Shown: positions 1 to 11,321, counted from the first letter of the stretch. The stretch is 64,000 nt of DNA from Cutaneotrichosporon cavernicola (GCF_030864355.1 NC_083395.1:248001-312000); one strand, 5' to 3'. The notes: generated from the sequence alone by a model not told the origin. A program made the numbers and translations.

Positions 1-3000
1 GTGGCTTCAACCAGGCCCCTCTGCCGCCACTGCCGGCTGCTGTACGCGAGGCGTCCCTCGCCATCGCCGATAGGGGGCAAAACTCACTCCTGTCCTCGCC
101 GCTCGTCTCAAGCCCGCACGCGTCGCCTCGGCTCAGCGCAGAGCTAGTCAGCCCCATGAGTCCCGGCTCGAGAGTCGGCTCGGGCTCGGGTGCCTTCTTC
201 TCTGCGCGTAGCAGCATGGTGGCGCGGCCTGATTCGGAGCGCGACCCTAGTAGGCTCGACTCGTTGCGCAGCTCCATGAGATACGACTCGGGTCCCGAGA
301 CATCAAGGGGCGAGAGGAGCGACTCGACCAGACGCGACTCTGGCCGGCCCATTAGCACCATGCTCCCGTATGCGCAGTCCGAGAGCCGTGAGGCGTCGTC
401 TTGTCAATCCGAGGAGCAGCGGGCTGTGACGTCATCGGCTGCATGGGGGCTTGGCCTGGGTATAACCTCCGTCGATCTCTCGACGCCAGTGCGTGAGCGT
501 AGCCTCGACCGTGTGGGGGACAGCGGTGCGCGTCCTCTCAGCACCTCGAGCTTCGCGAGCATCAAGAGCAACCGTGCACCGCCTCCGCCACCCGTCACAA
601 TTCCAGTAGCCGCGCGTACTCCTGGCGTCACAGGTGCTCCGGACTCGGCACCCAGCAGCGCCGCGAGCTCTACCCGCTCGGCCGGCAAGAAGTTCGGCCC
701 GAAGAAGAGCAACTCGATCTCTAGAAAGCCGGTTCCAGCTGTCGACGCGGTGCTGCTAAGCAATCCGGACCAGCTGTTGGCGCGCACACCTGCTAGGAAG
801 AGCAGTTTACGTCGCGTCGTCGAGGCCAGCGTGTCACCGCAGCTTTCTTCTTCGCCTAGCGTGGGTGGGGCGACCGAGCTGCTGGCTGCCCCCGAGGCCC
901 TCAAGCCGCCCCCGCTGCGTGACTCGCCGCGCTCTTCCACGCCCCGCCTTCCCGCCTCACCTGCTTTCGGCACGCCTCCTACAGCGACTGATTCGCTCGA
1001 CATTGATGGCGGCATGCCGCAGACCATCAGCCCGAGCCCGAAGCCGCGATCCGTGCGCTCCGCATCAGGGTCGTCAACATCGAGCCCTCTCGTCCGTGCT
1101 GCAAGCGTACGCGGGAGCCCGCGTCCGGGGTCACCAGCACAACTTGAACGCTCCAGAAGTCTCAAGGGCAGAGAGCTCCGACCTGAGATCCTACCAGGCG
1201 AGGGGCGTACTGTGCGCGGCATCGATCTTTCCGCGGTCGGGAGTGACGTTGTCGGTTTGGCCCCTGCGATTGTTGCTCCAACTGCCATCGCACCAGCATG
1301 GAGGCCCCAGACACCGCAGACACAGACTCGTGCTGCTCTCGAGGACGCATCTTCACCATACAGCATCCTCTCCTCTCCGCATTCCGTGGACGCCATGGAG
1401 ATGAACGAAGCGCCATCCTTTGCCTCGGCGCAGGTCGTCACGGCCAAACCAGCCCTTGCTAGAGTCTTGTCCCTCTCCAACGGGCAGGTAACCAACATCA
1501 CCCCTGACTCGGCGAGGTCAGTCAAGACGAGACCCCTGTCGTCGCCGGTCAGCCCGTCTCGCCGCATTCCGGGTCATGCCAAGTCTTCATCAGAGTCTGA
1601 GACCACTACGCCATCCAAGTCGCCAGCGCTGCTCTCTACGTCTGCGACGCACATACAGCCGCGAGGGATTGGCCTAGGCTTCGTCCCCGCGTACGAGGAC
1701 GAGGTGGAGCGCATCACGGTCGAGGATGACGAGATTGACACCCCGTCCAAGGCGTCGTCCAGGGCACCCTCTACGGAGAGCCCAGGTTCGAGGAACGTTG
1801 TGGACCTTGGCAGCGAGGGGAGCACCCCTGTCCAGTCCGTTACGGCGACCATGCCGGTGCACCGCTCGCCGCCTAGTCGCCAGCGCGATCTGCCACCCAT
1901 TCCCCCCACGCCAAAGTCTCAACTGGCCCCTCCAGCGACGATACCAACAGCTAGTGCCACACCGATGCGGCATGTGGTGCGCCGCACAACGTCATCCAAG
2001 TTCCGCCTGCCGTTCCGCTCGCCGCACCCAGCGGCAGACGACGACGACCTCAGCCCGCCGATGTCGCCAACCTCGGCACGCCTCCGCTCGCACAGCATCA
2101 CCAACGCGTTTCGCAGACGCCGCAACACAAACTCGGGCACGCCGCCCGGCTCGCCGCCGGTGCGCAACTCGCTCGTCTCGTCCAACTCGACCTCGGAGGA
2201 CCACTCGACGCTTCCTTACGAGTACGGCTTACAGGGTCTTGGCTTAAGCAGCTTTGCGCTCGCGCCAAGCGCGTATCGCACGCCGGGTGGCGGCATCGGC
2301 TATACGCCGCCAAAAATGGAGCGCAAGTTGAGCATGACAGCGCAGGAGGCGTTTGCGTCCGCGCGTGAACGACAGGCGCTCGAGCAGGCGGCGCAGCTCG
2401 AGGCATTCCGGAAGAGCGAAAAGGCGCGTTCGCTGTCGCACACGTCGTCTGCGAACCCGACCTCACGCGTGACCAGCTTGGCGATGAGCAGCGAGTTCAT
2501 GTCCGAAGAGTCGCACTACGACGATGCAAGCGATGAGGTTCCGCAGTCGCTGAGTCTTGCGATGGTTACTGTCGCCGGCACCGAGCCGGTAGCCTCGCCC
2601 GTTGAGCAGCTCGCGGCTGCGGCCAGCGCGGCCCGCCTGAACAGACATGGGACGCGGTTCTCGCCCTCGTCGACGGCTGCTGGCGACGACGGGCTTGGCG
2701 AGAGGCAGCCTGCAAACGAAGCGGCCCTTGCGGAGCCGCGCCGGGGCAGCCTGAGAGGGGATGACGAGTTCCACGATGCCGTGTCGCAGATGGAAGACGA
2801 CTTCACCGACAGCGATAGCGAGCTCGAGCTGAACGGCTTCAATCATGATCTCGATGCCGCGGCTGCTGAGCGCGAGAAGGTCGAGCGTGCGCACCATGAG
2901 GCGGCTGAACGTGCAGAGCTTGCCGAGCGTGAGGAACGTGAGGTGGCTGAACGTGCCGAAGCCGAACGCTTAGAGTACGAGGCGGCTGAACGCGAGGCGG

Positions 3001-3913
3001 CGGAACACGCTAGGCGCGAGGAGGCTGAATTCGAGGCAGCCGACCTCGCCAGACGCGAGGCGGGAGACCTCCGAGTCCAGGAAGAGCGCGAGGCCGAGGA
3101 GCTCCGGCTCCAGGAAGAACGCGAGGCCATCCTCGTCGCCGAGACGCGCCGCCTTGAGAAGGAGCGCTTGTACATGGAAGCGGCGCGGATAGAGGAGGAC
3201 CGCATTGCAGCCAAGGACGAAGAGGAGCGCCTGGCCTCGCTTCTTCGCGCGGAGGAGGAGGAGCGGCGTGCCGCAGCCGACGCCGAACGACGTGTCCGTG
3301 AAGAGCACGAAGCCGAAGAAGCGCGTCTGGTGCAAGAACGCCGCCTCGCTGAGATGGAAGAACGTTTAGCTGCTCAGCAAGAGGAAGCGCGCTTAGCTGC
3401 CGAACGTGAAGCCGAGCGCGAGGCAGCCGAGCGTGCAGAGGAACAGCGTCTCGAAGCCGAGCGAGCGGAACAGGAACGTGCCACCATCGCCGCCGCCAAA
3501 GCCGAGCAAGAACGCTTCGAACGCTCGGCCCGCGAACGTGACGAAGTCACCCGCCAACTACAGGGTGGCAAGTCTGACGGCGGCGTCATGCTCCGCGGCT
3601 GGGTGACGGTCCAGACGATGAACTCGCCGACCTGGCGCCGGCGATACTTCCACCTCTTAGCGAGCGAACTGCGTCTCTTCAAGAGCGACAGCGAGAGCGA
3701 TACCGGCCGCGCGTTAACGACCGTCCCCCTTGGGAATGCCAAGATTAGCGAGGCGTACGAGGAGAGCGCGGTGCAGGGGAGTTGGAAGGTTGAGGCGGGG
3801 AATAAGGTGGGTTTTGCTAAAGGGAATACTGACGGAAGGAGTTTTACATGTTTGCGGATAGCGTTGATGACCGCGCGACCGTGTTGCAGGGACTCGTTAT
3901 TGCTATTGGGTAA
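1..3913 (+). CDS. PH-domain protein, anillin/Bud4-like (5' partial)
   Basis: The frame is open from base 3, so the true start lies left of the window. Roughly the first 900 residues are low-complexity Ser/Pro/Arg-rich sequence, probably disordered. A long Ala/Glu/Arg coiled coil (about bases 2850-3560) follows, then a PH domain at the C-terminus (from about base 3577) with the motif WRRRYFHL. Read straight through, the frame ends in unrelated residues. Removing a 32-nt intron (3807-3838, GTGGGT...CTGAC...AG) restores a PH C-terminal helix ending LQGLVIAIG. The WRRRYF strand and the FADS...VIG end resemble the PH domain of fungal Bud4/anillin-like scaffolds at the septin ring or bud neck. The PH domain is seen; the septin role is inference. 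A different PH cortical protein is possible, because I cannot see an anillin homology region. Confidence 0.75.
3807..3838 (+). other. 32-nt intron in the PH-domain gene
   Basis: Donor GTGGGT, branch-like CTGAC and acceptor GGAAG. Splicing keeps the frame (AAT AAG | GAG TTT) and converts a non-homologous tail into a regular PH-domain end. Confidence 0.7.
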
Positions 3914-4258
3914 ATGTGGTGGGTTTTAGTAAATGCACGCTGGGTACTTTGTCTATGTAGAGTACTATATCTGCCTTCCCTTGCCACATCTGATTTCACT
4001 CTCACACCATCACTCATCTTGTCACTCTTCGCCACTCTTCCTCATAAAACCTTGTATCCCTCAAGCCGGGACACATTACCTCTTCATCAAGTAAGCTTAG
4101 CACCAGCAGTATCTGACCGCAGCTCCCCACTCACCTCCGTCTGACATCGCCACCTTCCCTCGCTACCCCAAACTCTCGAGCACTACCGAGAACCACTCCG
4201 CGCACCAGTTCTAGTTCCACCCCACCCAACGAGCCACCCTCCCACTCCAACGTCTGCC
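3914..4258. other. Intergenic, promoter side of the F-box-like gene
   Basis: Pyrimidine-rich leader with many CCAC/CTCC runs close to the next ATG, typical of 5' leaders in this window. I see no further gene or repeat. Confidence 0.6.
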
Positions 4259-5245
4259 ATGGGGATCCGCAAGCCCCGCCGCGACCCCAGGGAGACAGCT
4301 GGCGCATTCGAAGCGTTCTCCTTCCCCACGCTCATCGATTGCATTTTTGGTTACGCGCCATACGAGTCACTCCTGGTTCTCCGTGCCGTCTGCAAGGACT
4401 GGAGGTACCGAGCCGACTGCCTCATCGTGCGGCATGTTGTTGTCAAGTGGATCCCCCCCTTCCTCACCACTTGGACGGCTGCCACACCGTTTGGTCCGAT
4501 TCCACACCGCAATTGGCACAACACTAAGATCAAGGACCATGTTGCCCAGGTCGATCTCATTGGAGATATCTTTCCGGCTTGGCTATACAGAGCACCCTGT
4601 ATTGAAGCCATGCGATTTGGAGGGAAGGGGTTGGGAGTCTGGAGCCAAAAGGTCATCACAACAGTTTATCCACATTCTTCCAGCCGATATTTGGACCCAG
4701 CTGGGAGGCCCAATCGCGGTCACATCGTCATTGTCATCGGGCCAACCACTATCCTTTGCGACTCCTCATCATACTACCACAGCCCCCTCAATCCAGACTC
4801 ACTTACAATCATCGCCCTGAACTTTTTGAGTGGTCCCAGAAGCGGTGAGACTGAGACGCTTGGGTTCATGTCATGGACGGCGGCAAGTTTCGAGTGTCTC
4901 CTCGAAAGTCTGGCAACGCATCTTTCCTCCCAGGACCCCACCCCGGTGACAGTTGTGAACCAAACCACATGGAATTTTACGGTCTGCTACAACCCCTCCC
5001 AGGGCTACCACCACAGGCTTACCGCCAACAGACCGACAAGGCCGACGACAGATGGGGAGAACGGGCCTTGCCGGTTTGCCGATGTCATCCAGGATCGCGT
5101 CCGTCTGTATCTCGCTGAGCTTGACGTACCAGAGGCGCGCCAATGCGAGTTGTTAGCAAAGGTATCCTTCATCTCCCTCGACCAATATCGCGCCAAAGTC
5201 GGTGATGATCGAGTCCAGTTCGAGACAGGGCTACACTTCACTTGA
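4259..5245 (+). CDS. F-box-like family protein, copy 1
   Basis: Single-exon gene for 328 residues, starting at an ATG after a CT-rich leader. The N-terminus (about residues 20-60) has the F-box-like core seen in all copies here: FPTLIDCIFGYAPYESLLVL, then a Cys/Trp-Arg stretch (VCKDWRYRAD) and a basic-hydrophobic strand (LIVRHVVV). The middle is a poorly conserved repeat-free domain. The end carries the family tail FISLDQYRAKVGDDRVQFET. F-box proteins usually recruit substrates to SCF ubiquitin ligases. Here the canonical LP at the start of the box is missing, so Skp1 binding is inference. The other copies lie at 8700, 11322, 28021 (minus) and 57448, with decayed ones nearby. Having no intron sets it apart from its intron-rich neighbours. 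Confidence 0.8.
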   Translation: MGIRKPRRDPRETAGAFEAFSFPTLIDCIFGYAPYESLLVLRAVCKDWRYRADCLIVRHVVVKWIPPFLTTWTAATPFGPIPHRNWHNTKIKDHVAQVDLIGDIFPAWLYRAPCIEAMRFGGKGLGVWSQKVITTVYPHSSSRYLDPAGRPNRGHIVIVIGPTTILCDSSSYYHSPLNPDSLTIIALNFLSGPRSGETETLGFMSWTAASFECLLESLATHLSSQDPTPVTVVNQTTWNFTVCYNPSQGYHHRLTANRPTRPTTDGENGPCRFADVIQDRVRLYLAELDVPEARQCELLAKVSFISLDQYRAKVGDDRVQFETGLHFT

Positions 5246-5585
5246 CGAAGGTGGGGACGAATATGGAGGACCGCGGTCGAAGCGTGAATGGTCATCGAGA
5301 TGTACATGTAGACGCGAGCTCCGTCACATGTGTAGAGGTATTGTAGTTGTTTCATACAAGCTCTGAGCAGGCTTGCCTATCGTGCTATGCTATCGTAGTC
5401 TGAGTATTGTGTTGCTCTGTTATTTGTACCGTACGACTATTAGGTATTGTATGATGTGCTTGTTTGGTGAGAAAAGGGAACCACTGAGAAGACTGGATCG
5501 TTTTTTCCTGTCATGTACGTGTCGTCTGCGTATCGGGTCACGATGCTACACATGGTAGAATACATCCAGTCCTAAACGCGAACCT
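5246..5585. other. Intergenic between convergent genes
   Basis: Holds the 3' ends of the F-box-like gene (plus) and the small hypothetical gene (minus). Slightly T-rich around 5380-5470; no gene or repeat seen. Confidence 0.6.
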
Positions 5586-5846
5586 CTACTTCTCCACTGC
5601 CTGCTTCCTAGCCTTCCACTTCTCCTCCCACTGGGCCCTATAAGCCATTTGAGAGTCTAAGACTTGACGGCGCACCTCGTCGAAAGGGTTTGTCATAGTC
5701 TTGGTCTTATCCTCGACAAGTTTGATGATTGCCTGTGATTGTTGTTCCATGAACTGGTTGTTGATGGCGTCGCGTTTCTCTGGGGATGCTGAGAGAACAT
5801 TTGCGTAGATGAGGTAGGGGTTGGGCTCGGGTTCGGGCTGGGACAT
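5586..5846 (-). CDS. Small hypothetical protein, 86 aa
   Basis: Not recognised. A short frame starting at an ATG in good context (CACC before ATG), with the GC-ending codon preference of the surrounding genes, which favours a real gene. The product is hydrophilic. A Pro/Glu-rich start is followed by predicted amphipathic helix with many Lys, Glu and Gln and two Trp near the end (QWEEKWKARK). There is no signal peptide or membrane segment. It lies alone on the minus strand with 1.3 kb of apparently empty DNA upstream. It could be a small cytosolic or mitochondrial accessory protein, but nothing in the sequence decides this. Confidence 0.55.
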   Translation of the reverse strand: MSQPEPEPNPYLIYANVLSASPEKRDAINNQFMEQQSQAIIKLVEDKTKTMTNPFDEVRRQVLDSQMAYRAQWEEKWKARKQAVEK

Positions 5847-7171
5847 GGTGGATGCGAGGGCTTTGTGAGCGAGAGCGAGGGTGACTCTTACTGGATGCTC
5901 AAGGGGAGAGAGTTGCGGATGGTTTGGAGATGTTCAAACGCAGGGGAGAGGGGGGATGAGAATAGCGAGTCCATTTGAGGGAGATCAAGCGTTGGGAACG
6001 AGGGATGAAGGATTTGGTCTTGGGAAAGGTCTCTGACATTTCTGTATGTTTGAATTTGGATGAGTGACACACGCTACTGTCTAGGCATTTCATGTTTCAA
6101 ATGACGACGGAGATCAACCGCATCGAGTAAATGATACTATTGTTTTGGACATTCTTTACCACAATTGAGTTGAACCTCGAACGCCAGTTTTCTCACACCA
6201 ACTCATCGTCCCTTGCATATCCTGACACCGTGGCAGCCGAGGCATTCTCTTTTTGTGTCACCCACGCTGGTTGCCACCCAACCCTACCGTTGTGGCACCC
6301 GTGGAATACACATCCAAACTCCAGCCAAGAGACAATTCTTATACTCGTATCTGGATCTACCGTCTCTAGACTATACTCTACCCAGTCACAGCGGTGTCCT
6401 GGGTATTCCCCGTTTCATTGGAGTTGCACTGTCCATTACCGTCCAATCCCGCTTAGTAGGTGTGTCCCATACCAGACGCGCCGAAGTGCTGCGCTGGTTT
6501 CTTACATCTGACATCTGACATTCATCGTTGGCCCTGTGCGGGATGCTCGCAGTCTCCACCGTCCCGAGCCAAAGTAGAACCAGTCTCTTCCTAATGGTTT
6601 GGATAAGTCATCATGAACAAGGTGTCTTATTCAACCAATATATCGTCTTATGCAATCAAGTATATCTGTACGTTGGGTGCTGGATGATGCCTAGTGTGTG
6701 GCTGGCTGTTTGAGTCAAGGCCTAGGCTTGTGCGGGGAATATGTGAACGGGGAGCAAGCCCTTTGAGCTAGTGTTGAGGATGCCAAGCCTTGGCAATGTT
6801 AATCTGGGCCCAGTCGTTAGGGTTAGCGTGGCTGGGCGTGGAAATTAAGCAAATTGTCGTCTTACTGTAGATCTGTTCCCAGACCTCAGCCTGGTAAAAA
6901 GTTACAGCTTTGGGCATCCGACGCTGGGATGGTAGCTGCTATGCTGCGCTGGGCGTTAAACAAGTGGAGTAAGAGGGCGTTGCTTGTTCAGGTCTGTACG
7001 TGCTTTTTCGGGGACCTCTGTCAACACCATCTATGGTGTTGGAAGATGATCCAACGTATCCTCTGCCTGTTGTTTGGGTAGTTGTTTGGGTAGTTGTTCA
7101 CACCCCTAGTCAGCCTTTGGACTCTGATCTCTGGGGGCCAGCGCACACCAATGTATTCAGACAACAATAAT
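5847..7171. other. 1.3 kb intergenic stretch
   Basis: Lower GC than the flanking genes, with scattered short frames on both strands that lack local codon preference and splice signals. I see no supported gene. Confidence 0.6.
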
Positions 7172-8208
7172 CTACAACTTGGCCTCTGCCCCACGCTCAG
7201 CTGCCGCAGCAGCGAGCACCTCCTTGCGCCACATCATCTTGCCACCGTCCCGGCCGTCCGGGCCAAGCGAGCTCACAATCACGCGATCCCAGTCGCCACC
7301 GCGCCCTGAGCCGCGCAGTTCTGGTCCAGGGTCGTCATTGCGGATCACGACTCGCCCGTCCCCAAACTGCACGCCTGGAAGAGGAGAGGGGGACATTACC
7401 TTGTCCGCCCACGGGATCAGGGCTGTGGCGTGGTCGGTGGAGCCGGTGGGCACGGTCCCGATGAACTCGAGCAGCCTCTCCCGCTGCGCCCCATAGTCCT
7501 TGTCGCCCGTGAAGAACTGGCCTAGCATGTTGATAAGGTAGGCCTGCGGCGAGAAGAGGATGATCTTGTTCTGGAGCGACTTGCGGATCCAGGTGGACAC
7601 GTCGTCAAAGTCGGCAGCCGTGTGTTCGAGGCCACCGTCATGCGTTGCGGCCTCGTTCACCCACTCAAAAGGGAGGAGGTAGACGTACATCTGCGCCGTG
7701 AAGCGCTTCTTGAGATGTGTAGCTGCCGGCGTGATCCAACGCGTGAACGGAACAAGGCCAGACGTGTCGGGCACGCCTCCTTGTTGCCGTACCCAATCCG
7801 GGAATGCGACCTTGTTCTCATGCACGGCCTTACGGCCAGCCGCCCTCACCTCAGCGGAGAGGGAGAGGAGCTTGCCAGCCCGATCCAGGGCCAGCAAGAT
7901 CCCACTCTCTTCGAACGTCTCCCTGATCGCAGCGAGCTTGTACACGTCCCCATCGATATGCCGCTTCGGGTCGTTGGGACCAGGAATCGGCCCGTCATGA
8001 AACGCATGACAGTTACCGCCGGGAAACACGTGGGCCGACGCGAAGGATGACGAAGTCTTCACCCGATGCAGGAGGAGGAGCTGGTTCGTCGGCGAGAGAA
8101 GCATGATACTTCCTGTCAGCTCAGCTATGGTTGAGCCTACCTCGCACTCGGGCTTGGCACCGGTGGTGCCTTGAGCGGCTTGCCGAGCTTCTGTGGTTTC
8201 AAGGACAT
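7172..8208 (-). CDS. Nudix hydrolase, NUDT19-type, with C-terminal AKL
   Basis: Two exons (8148-8208 and 7172-8112) around a 35-nt intron; 333 residues. The short first exon gives an ATG and a Lys/Pro-rich leader that joins in frame to the Nudix fold, whereas the unspliced upstream frame has no homology sense. The fold shows a strand ending FASAHVFPGG (about 44-53), an insert, then the catalytic helix RETFEESGILL (84-94). The Glu pair binds metal. The insert between FPGG and the RE..EE.G box is typical of the NUDT19/RP2 group, known as CoA diphosphatases. The protein ends AKL, a canonical PTS1, so peroxisomal turnover of CoA or acyl-CoA is the likely role. The family call is good; substrate and location are inferred. 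Confidence 0.85.
8113..8147 (-). other. 35-nt intron of the Nudix gene
   Basis: Donor GTGCGA, branch CTGAC, acceptor ACAG on the minus strand, phase 1. A competing GTAGGC donor 6 nt inside would put the Nudix domain out of frame. Confidence 0.6.
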
Positions 8209-8699
8209 GATGCAGAGATTGAGGAGGTGCGAGAGGGTGGAGAGCACGAAGCGAATCGTGAGAGGCGGGGCTGGTTATCAAGACGAGTGGACGAGTGGAC
8301 GAGAGATGAGAGATGAAGAGATGTTCAAAGTTCCAGTGATGACTTCCGGTTATGGTTAACCTGATGTCGGAGGTCACCGATGTGATCGGTCCTCGGTATT
8401 CGTCAAAGTGGGCAGCCCCTCACTCACCCAGCCACCAACTTTGCTTAACGAGCCAGTAGGCCCGTTGGTCCAGATCGAGCAAGTGTTGCTGGTAACAGTT
8501 GGTGCCGTCAGCTGCTCCTCGCCATCAGCTGTGGGTTTGGAGCATCTGGGGAGCAACAAGTCTGCCCAGCTGATAAGACGGACCATCGCCTTGGGTCAAT
8601 GTCACGTGATCCTCAGGTCATCCAAGTCGGCGGTATATCCGGACGACGGCGTATCCCCTCCAAGCTCCATGAATGTCTCTCCCATTCTCATCGCTCACA
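8209..8699. other. Divergent intergenic region
   Basis: Shared upstream region of the Nudix gene (minus) and F-box-like copy 2 (plus). No repeat or RNA gene seen. Confidence 0.5.
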
Positions 8700-9905
8700 A
8701 TGTCCTCCATCGCCTTCGACGAGCTCTCATATCCGGGAATCATTGACCACATCTTCGCTTACGCCTCTCGCGATGCCCTCCTCATCATGCGCCAGGTCTC
8801 GCGCGCGTGGCGAGATCGGGCGGACGCGCATTTCGTAACCCGTGTGACCATCGCCCAGCGCTCCGTCGGAGGCAAGTCGGTGGTCGAGATGCGCGGGCCA
8901 CTCGGCGTAATCCCCAGACAGGACTGGTACGAGACGAGTGTTGGCGATGCGACGCGCGTCCTCGACCTCGGGTGCGGCGGCAGTGCGGCTGCTCTAGCCG
9001 GTCTGTGCCGACTACACAAGCTCGACCTCCTCCGCGACCACGGATACGTGATGCGGAACCGGGCACCGCTCCCCCCCGCCCGCGCATACCTCATGAACCG
9101 CGTCGGCGTCGACACATTCTCGTCGTACTGGGACCACCTCGTCATCTGCCTCCCATACTTCCAGCCCACGTTTGTGCCGCTCGAGAACGTGTTCGGATCC
9201 CACGGGTCCTTCCCCAAGTCACTCGCAGGCGCAGTTCAGAACGTGCGCGGTACGGTCCGCCGGCCCTCTGTCCTCGCCTCGTCCTTGACATTCGGGGACA
9301 ACGGGCGTGCATCGCACCTCGCCGCTCCGCATCCACGGGTCAGTGCCCTCGGTGCGGGGCAATACACCGGCTTCGTGATCCCCCTCTCCCGCCCGTCGAG
9401 GAGCTTCCACGTCCCCGGAGCGTTCACCATCATCCTCGCTCGTCCACCGCCAGACTTTGCTCCACGTCCACAAGGCGTCGCTGCGTCGCGCCGTGCACCG
9501 AGACGCGCCGACGACTACGAGGGCACGTTCCGCAACATGTCACGCCGCATCGCCAAGATCGTCGCGGATGGCGGGCTCGTGCCCATCACCCTCGTTGGGT
9601 TCGATGGATGGTTTACGTTCCTCCCGCACAACCGCGTGTGCTCGTACGACACACTCATGGACGAGATCCGCCGCTCCCTCACCGACTTCCTCAAGAGCGA
9701 CGAGGGTGTCGAGGAGCGAATGTCCGCCATCGAATACCTCTCCCTGGACGAGTACTGTGAGCGCGTCGGAAACGAGCGCTTCGTCCTTGAGACCGAGTTC
9801 GCCGACACTATGGGACCCGGCCCGGAGGACGACGGCGAGGGCCGCACGACCTGGACGCCGTCAGTGGGCGTGGCGGCCCAGGGTCCACAATCGTTGCCCG
9901 CGTAA
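8700..9905 (+). CDS. F-box-like family protein, copy 2
   Basis: Single-exon gene for 401 residues. I chose the ATG at 8700 because the F-box-like core follows within 10 residues, as in other copies; an in-frame ATG at 8673 would add nine residues. The core reads YPGIIDHIFAYASRDALLIM then QVSRAWRDRADAHFVTRV. The end has the clearest family tail, YLSLDEYCERVGNERFVLET, followed by about 35 extra Gly/Pro/Glu-rich residues. The centre contains several Arg/Pro-rich loops. It is very GC-rich, which creates long mirror frames on both strands. The function is probably protein-protein adaptor; ubiquitin-ligase membership is inference from the F-box resemblance. Confidence 0.8.
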   Translation: MSSIAFDELSYPGIIDHIFAYASRDALLIMRQVSRAWRDRADAHFVTRVTIAQRSVGGKSVVEMRGPLGVIPRQDWYETSVGDATRVLDLGCGGSAAALAGLCRLHKLDLLRDHGYVMRNRAPLPPARAYLMNRVGVDTFSSYWDHLVICLPYFQPTFVPLENVFGSHGSFPKSLAGAVQNVRGTVRRPSVLASSLTFGDNGRASHLAAPHPRVSALGAGQYTGFVIPLSRPSRSFHVPGAFTIILARPPPDFAPRPQGVAASRRAPRRADDYEGTFRNMSRRIAKIVADGGLVPITLVGFDGWFTFLPHNRVCSYDTLMDEIRRSLTDFLKSDEGVEERMSAIEYLSLDEYCERVGNERFVLETEFADTMGPGPEDDGEGRTTWTPSVGVAAQGPQSLPA

Positions 9906-10143
9906 TTCGCCTTCCTTCACCTGTCTTTATCGTCGCCGGGTGGCGTCGCGCTGCTGCTGCTGCATACCCTCTGGTTTGAGTGTCCGTGTCCGGGGGGCCT
10001 CGGAGGCGCTCAGGACACGGTGCGGGGGTGGCGTTTGTGGAGATGTGGTCACGTCTCGGTTCAGGTTACATGATAACGCCATCTCACCATCCTGTTTCTC
10101 TTTCAACGTTACGCGACAACTAGGCCACCTCGACGCTCGCCGC

Positions 10144-10680
10144 GAGTTGTAGCACCTCTTGTACTCGATGCGGCGTACGCATCGATCGTCGACTTTCATC
10201 TTCACTCTCGCACGGTATGATTATCTCCTGGGCCTCCGTGCGATCTCCAAGACATGGCTGGAGCGCGTGGACCGCCAGCTCGTGCGCCACATTGCGCTGA
10301 CAATCCGGATTGTGACGGTGGATTGTTGGCAGCAGGAGAGCTTCAGCGCGACCACTGGTGATGGGCACCGGGTCCCATACGAAGGGTGGCAGGACAACAC
10401 TCTCATCGGGCACATCGAGCAGCTCGACCTCCGCGGCGAGAATACCGACAAAAGGCGTCTCGTGGCTGAAGCGCGTCCCGCGCGTCCGCGTCCGTCGCGA
10501 CTGCAGAGTCCGCATGGCGAGTGCGGCGTGGGCGCGCCCGCGGCCGCGGCCGACAAGCTCTTCGCCACGTCGTGCCCACCTCCTTACCACTCGTCTGCTC
10601 TTGACCCAGGGCCCATGATCGCCGTGCCGAGCGTCCACAAACTGTTCCGGGGTCGACAAGAGTACGGACTCCTCCCATAG
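10144..10680 (+). pseudogene. F-box-like copy with a frameshift in the core
   Basis: The family core is split over two frames. One gives ...AYASIVDF and the next, after one extra base near 10192, gives IFTLARYDYLLGLRAISKTW and the basic strand RQLVRHIALTI. A middle segment like that of copy 3 follows (HRVPYEGW...IEQLDLRG). Then similarity fades into Arg/Pro-rich sequence and a stop at 10680, with no family C-terminal tail. The frameshift in the most conserved part plus the missing C-terminal half argue for a dead copy. It sits between two intact copies in the same orientation, consistent with tandem duplication and decay. A sequencing error could explain the shift but not the missing tail. 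Confidence 0.7.
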
Positions 10681-11321
10681 ACGTGTATTGTCGCCTTCCT
10701 CCCTCCGCCTCCTAGCTTTCGCGGGACAGACTCATGGTAAGCTAAGAGACTGCGTACCGTTGCTGACACCAGTACTATGGCTACTTCACTAGGGTGGCTT
10801 AAGTCGTGTTGTTGCTCCCGGTCCACGTCCTCCCCTCCCCGTCACGATCGTGAACCTTGAAGAGTAGGTGCCTCTTCCTTGGGCCAACAGCCCATCCGGC
10901 TTCAGTGCCGTCCCTCGCCAAATCACCGCAACCGAAGGGTTCATGGCAGTCGGGCGCAGGAGCGGGCTCGGTCGAGTTTCTCGGGCTCGATGCATGGCGC
11001 GCGTGTGTCGGTGATGGCGCCTGAGCTGTCGCTTGCATCGTCGTAGCTCTCAACGGCGCGTAGCGGGACGGACATGGGCGACCGCGTGCCTGTCGACCCA
11101 GGATTGCGACTCGACGCACATCGATAAATTCCTTTTTTCTGGATCTCTGCACGCCACCGCCACGTTGATGGACGTATTTCTGTGTGCCTTCCTCCAATCT
11201 TGACATTGTCGACTCATCCAGCCGTCTCTATCTCTTCCTCTCGCCTCTCTTCCTCCTTACCTACATCCCTCCATCCCTCAATCTCCCGTCATCTTCATCG
11301 CACACATCCTGATCTGACACG
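10681..11321. other. Intergenic, upstream of F-box-like copy 3
   Basis: Decayed-looking DNA after the pseudogene, then a CT-rich leader before 11322. No recognisable family tail or other gene found. Confidence 0.5.

Noticed and set aside
404..1567. Long open frame on the minus strand across the PH-domain gene
   Set aside because: Mirror of a GC-rich, Ser-rich coding region; no domain, and the plus-strand frame has the conserved PH end.
6131..6511. 126-codon plus-strand frame in the empty 5.8-7.2 kb stretch
   Set aside because: No codon bias, no motif, rich in Cys/His/Ser as expected for random sequence.
8807..9760. Arg/Pro-rich frames overlapping F-box-like copy 2
   Set aside because: Frame-shifted reading of the same GC-rich gene; lacks any family motif.
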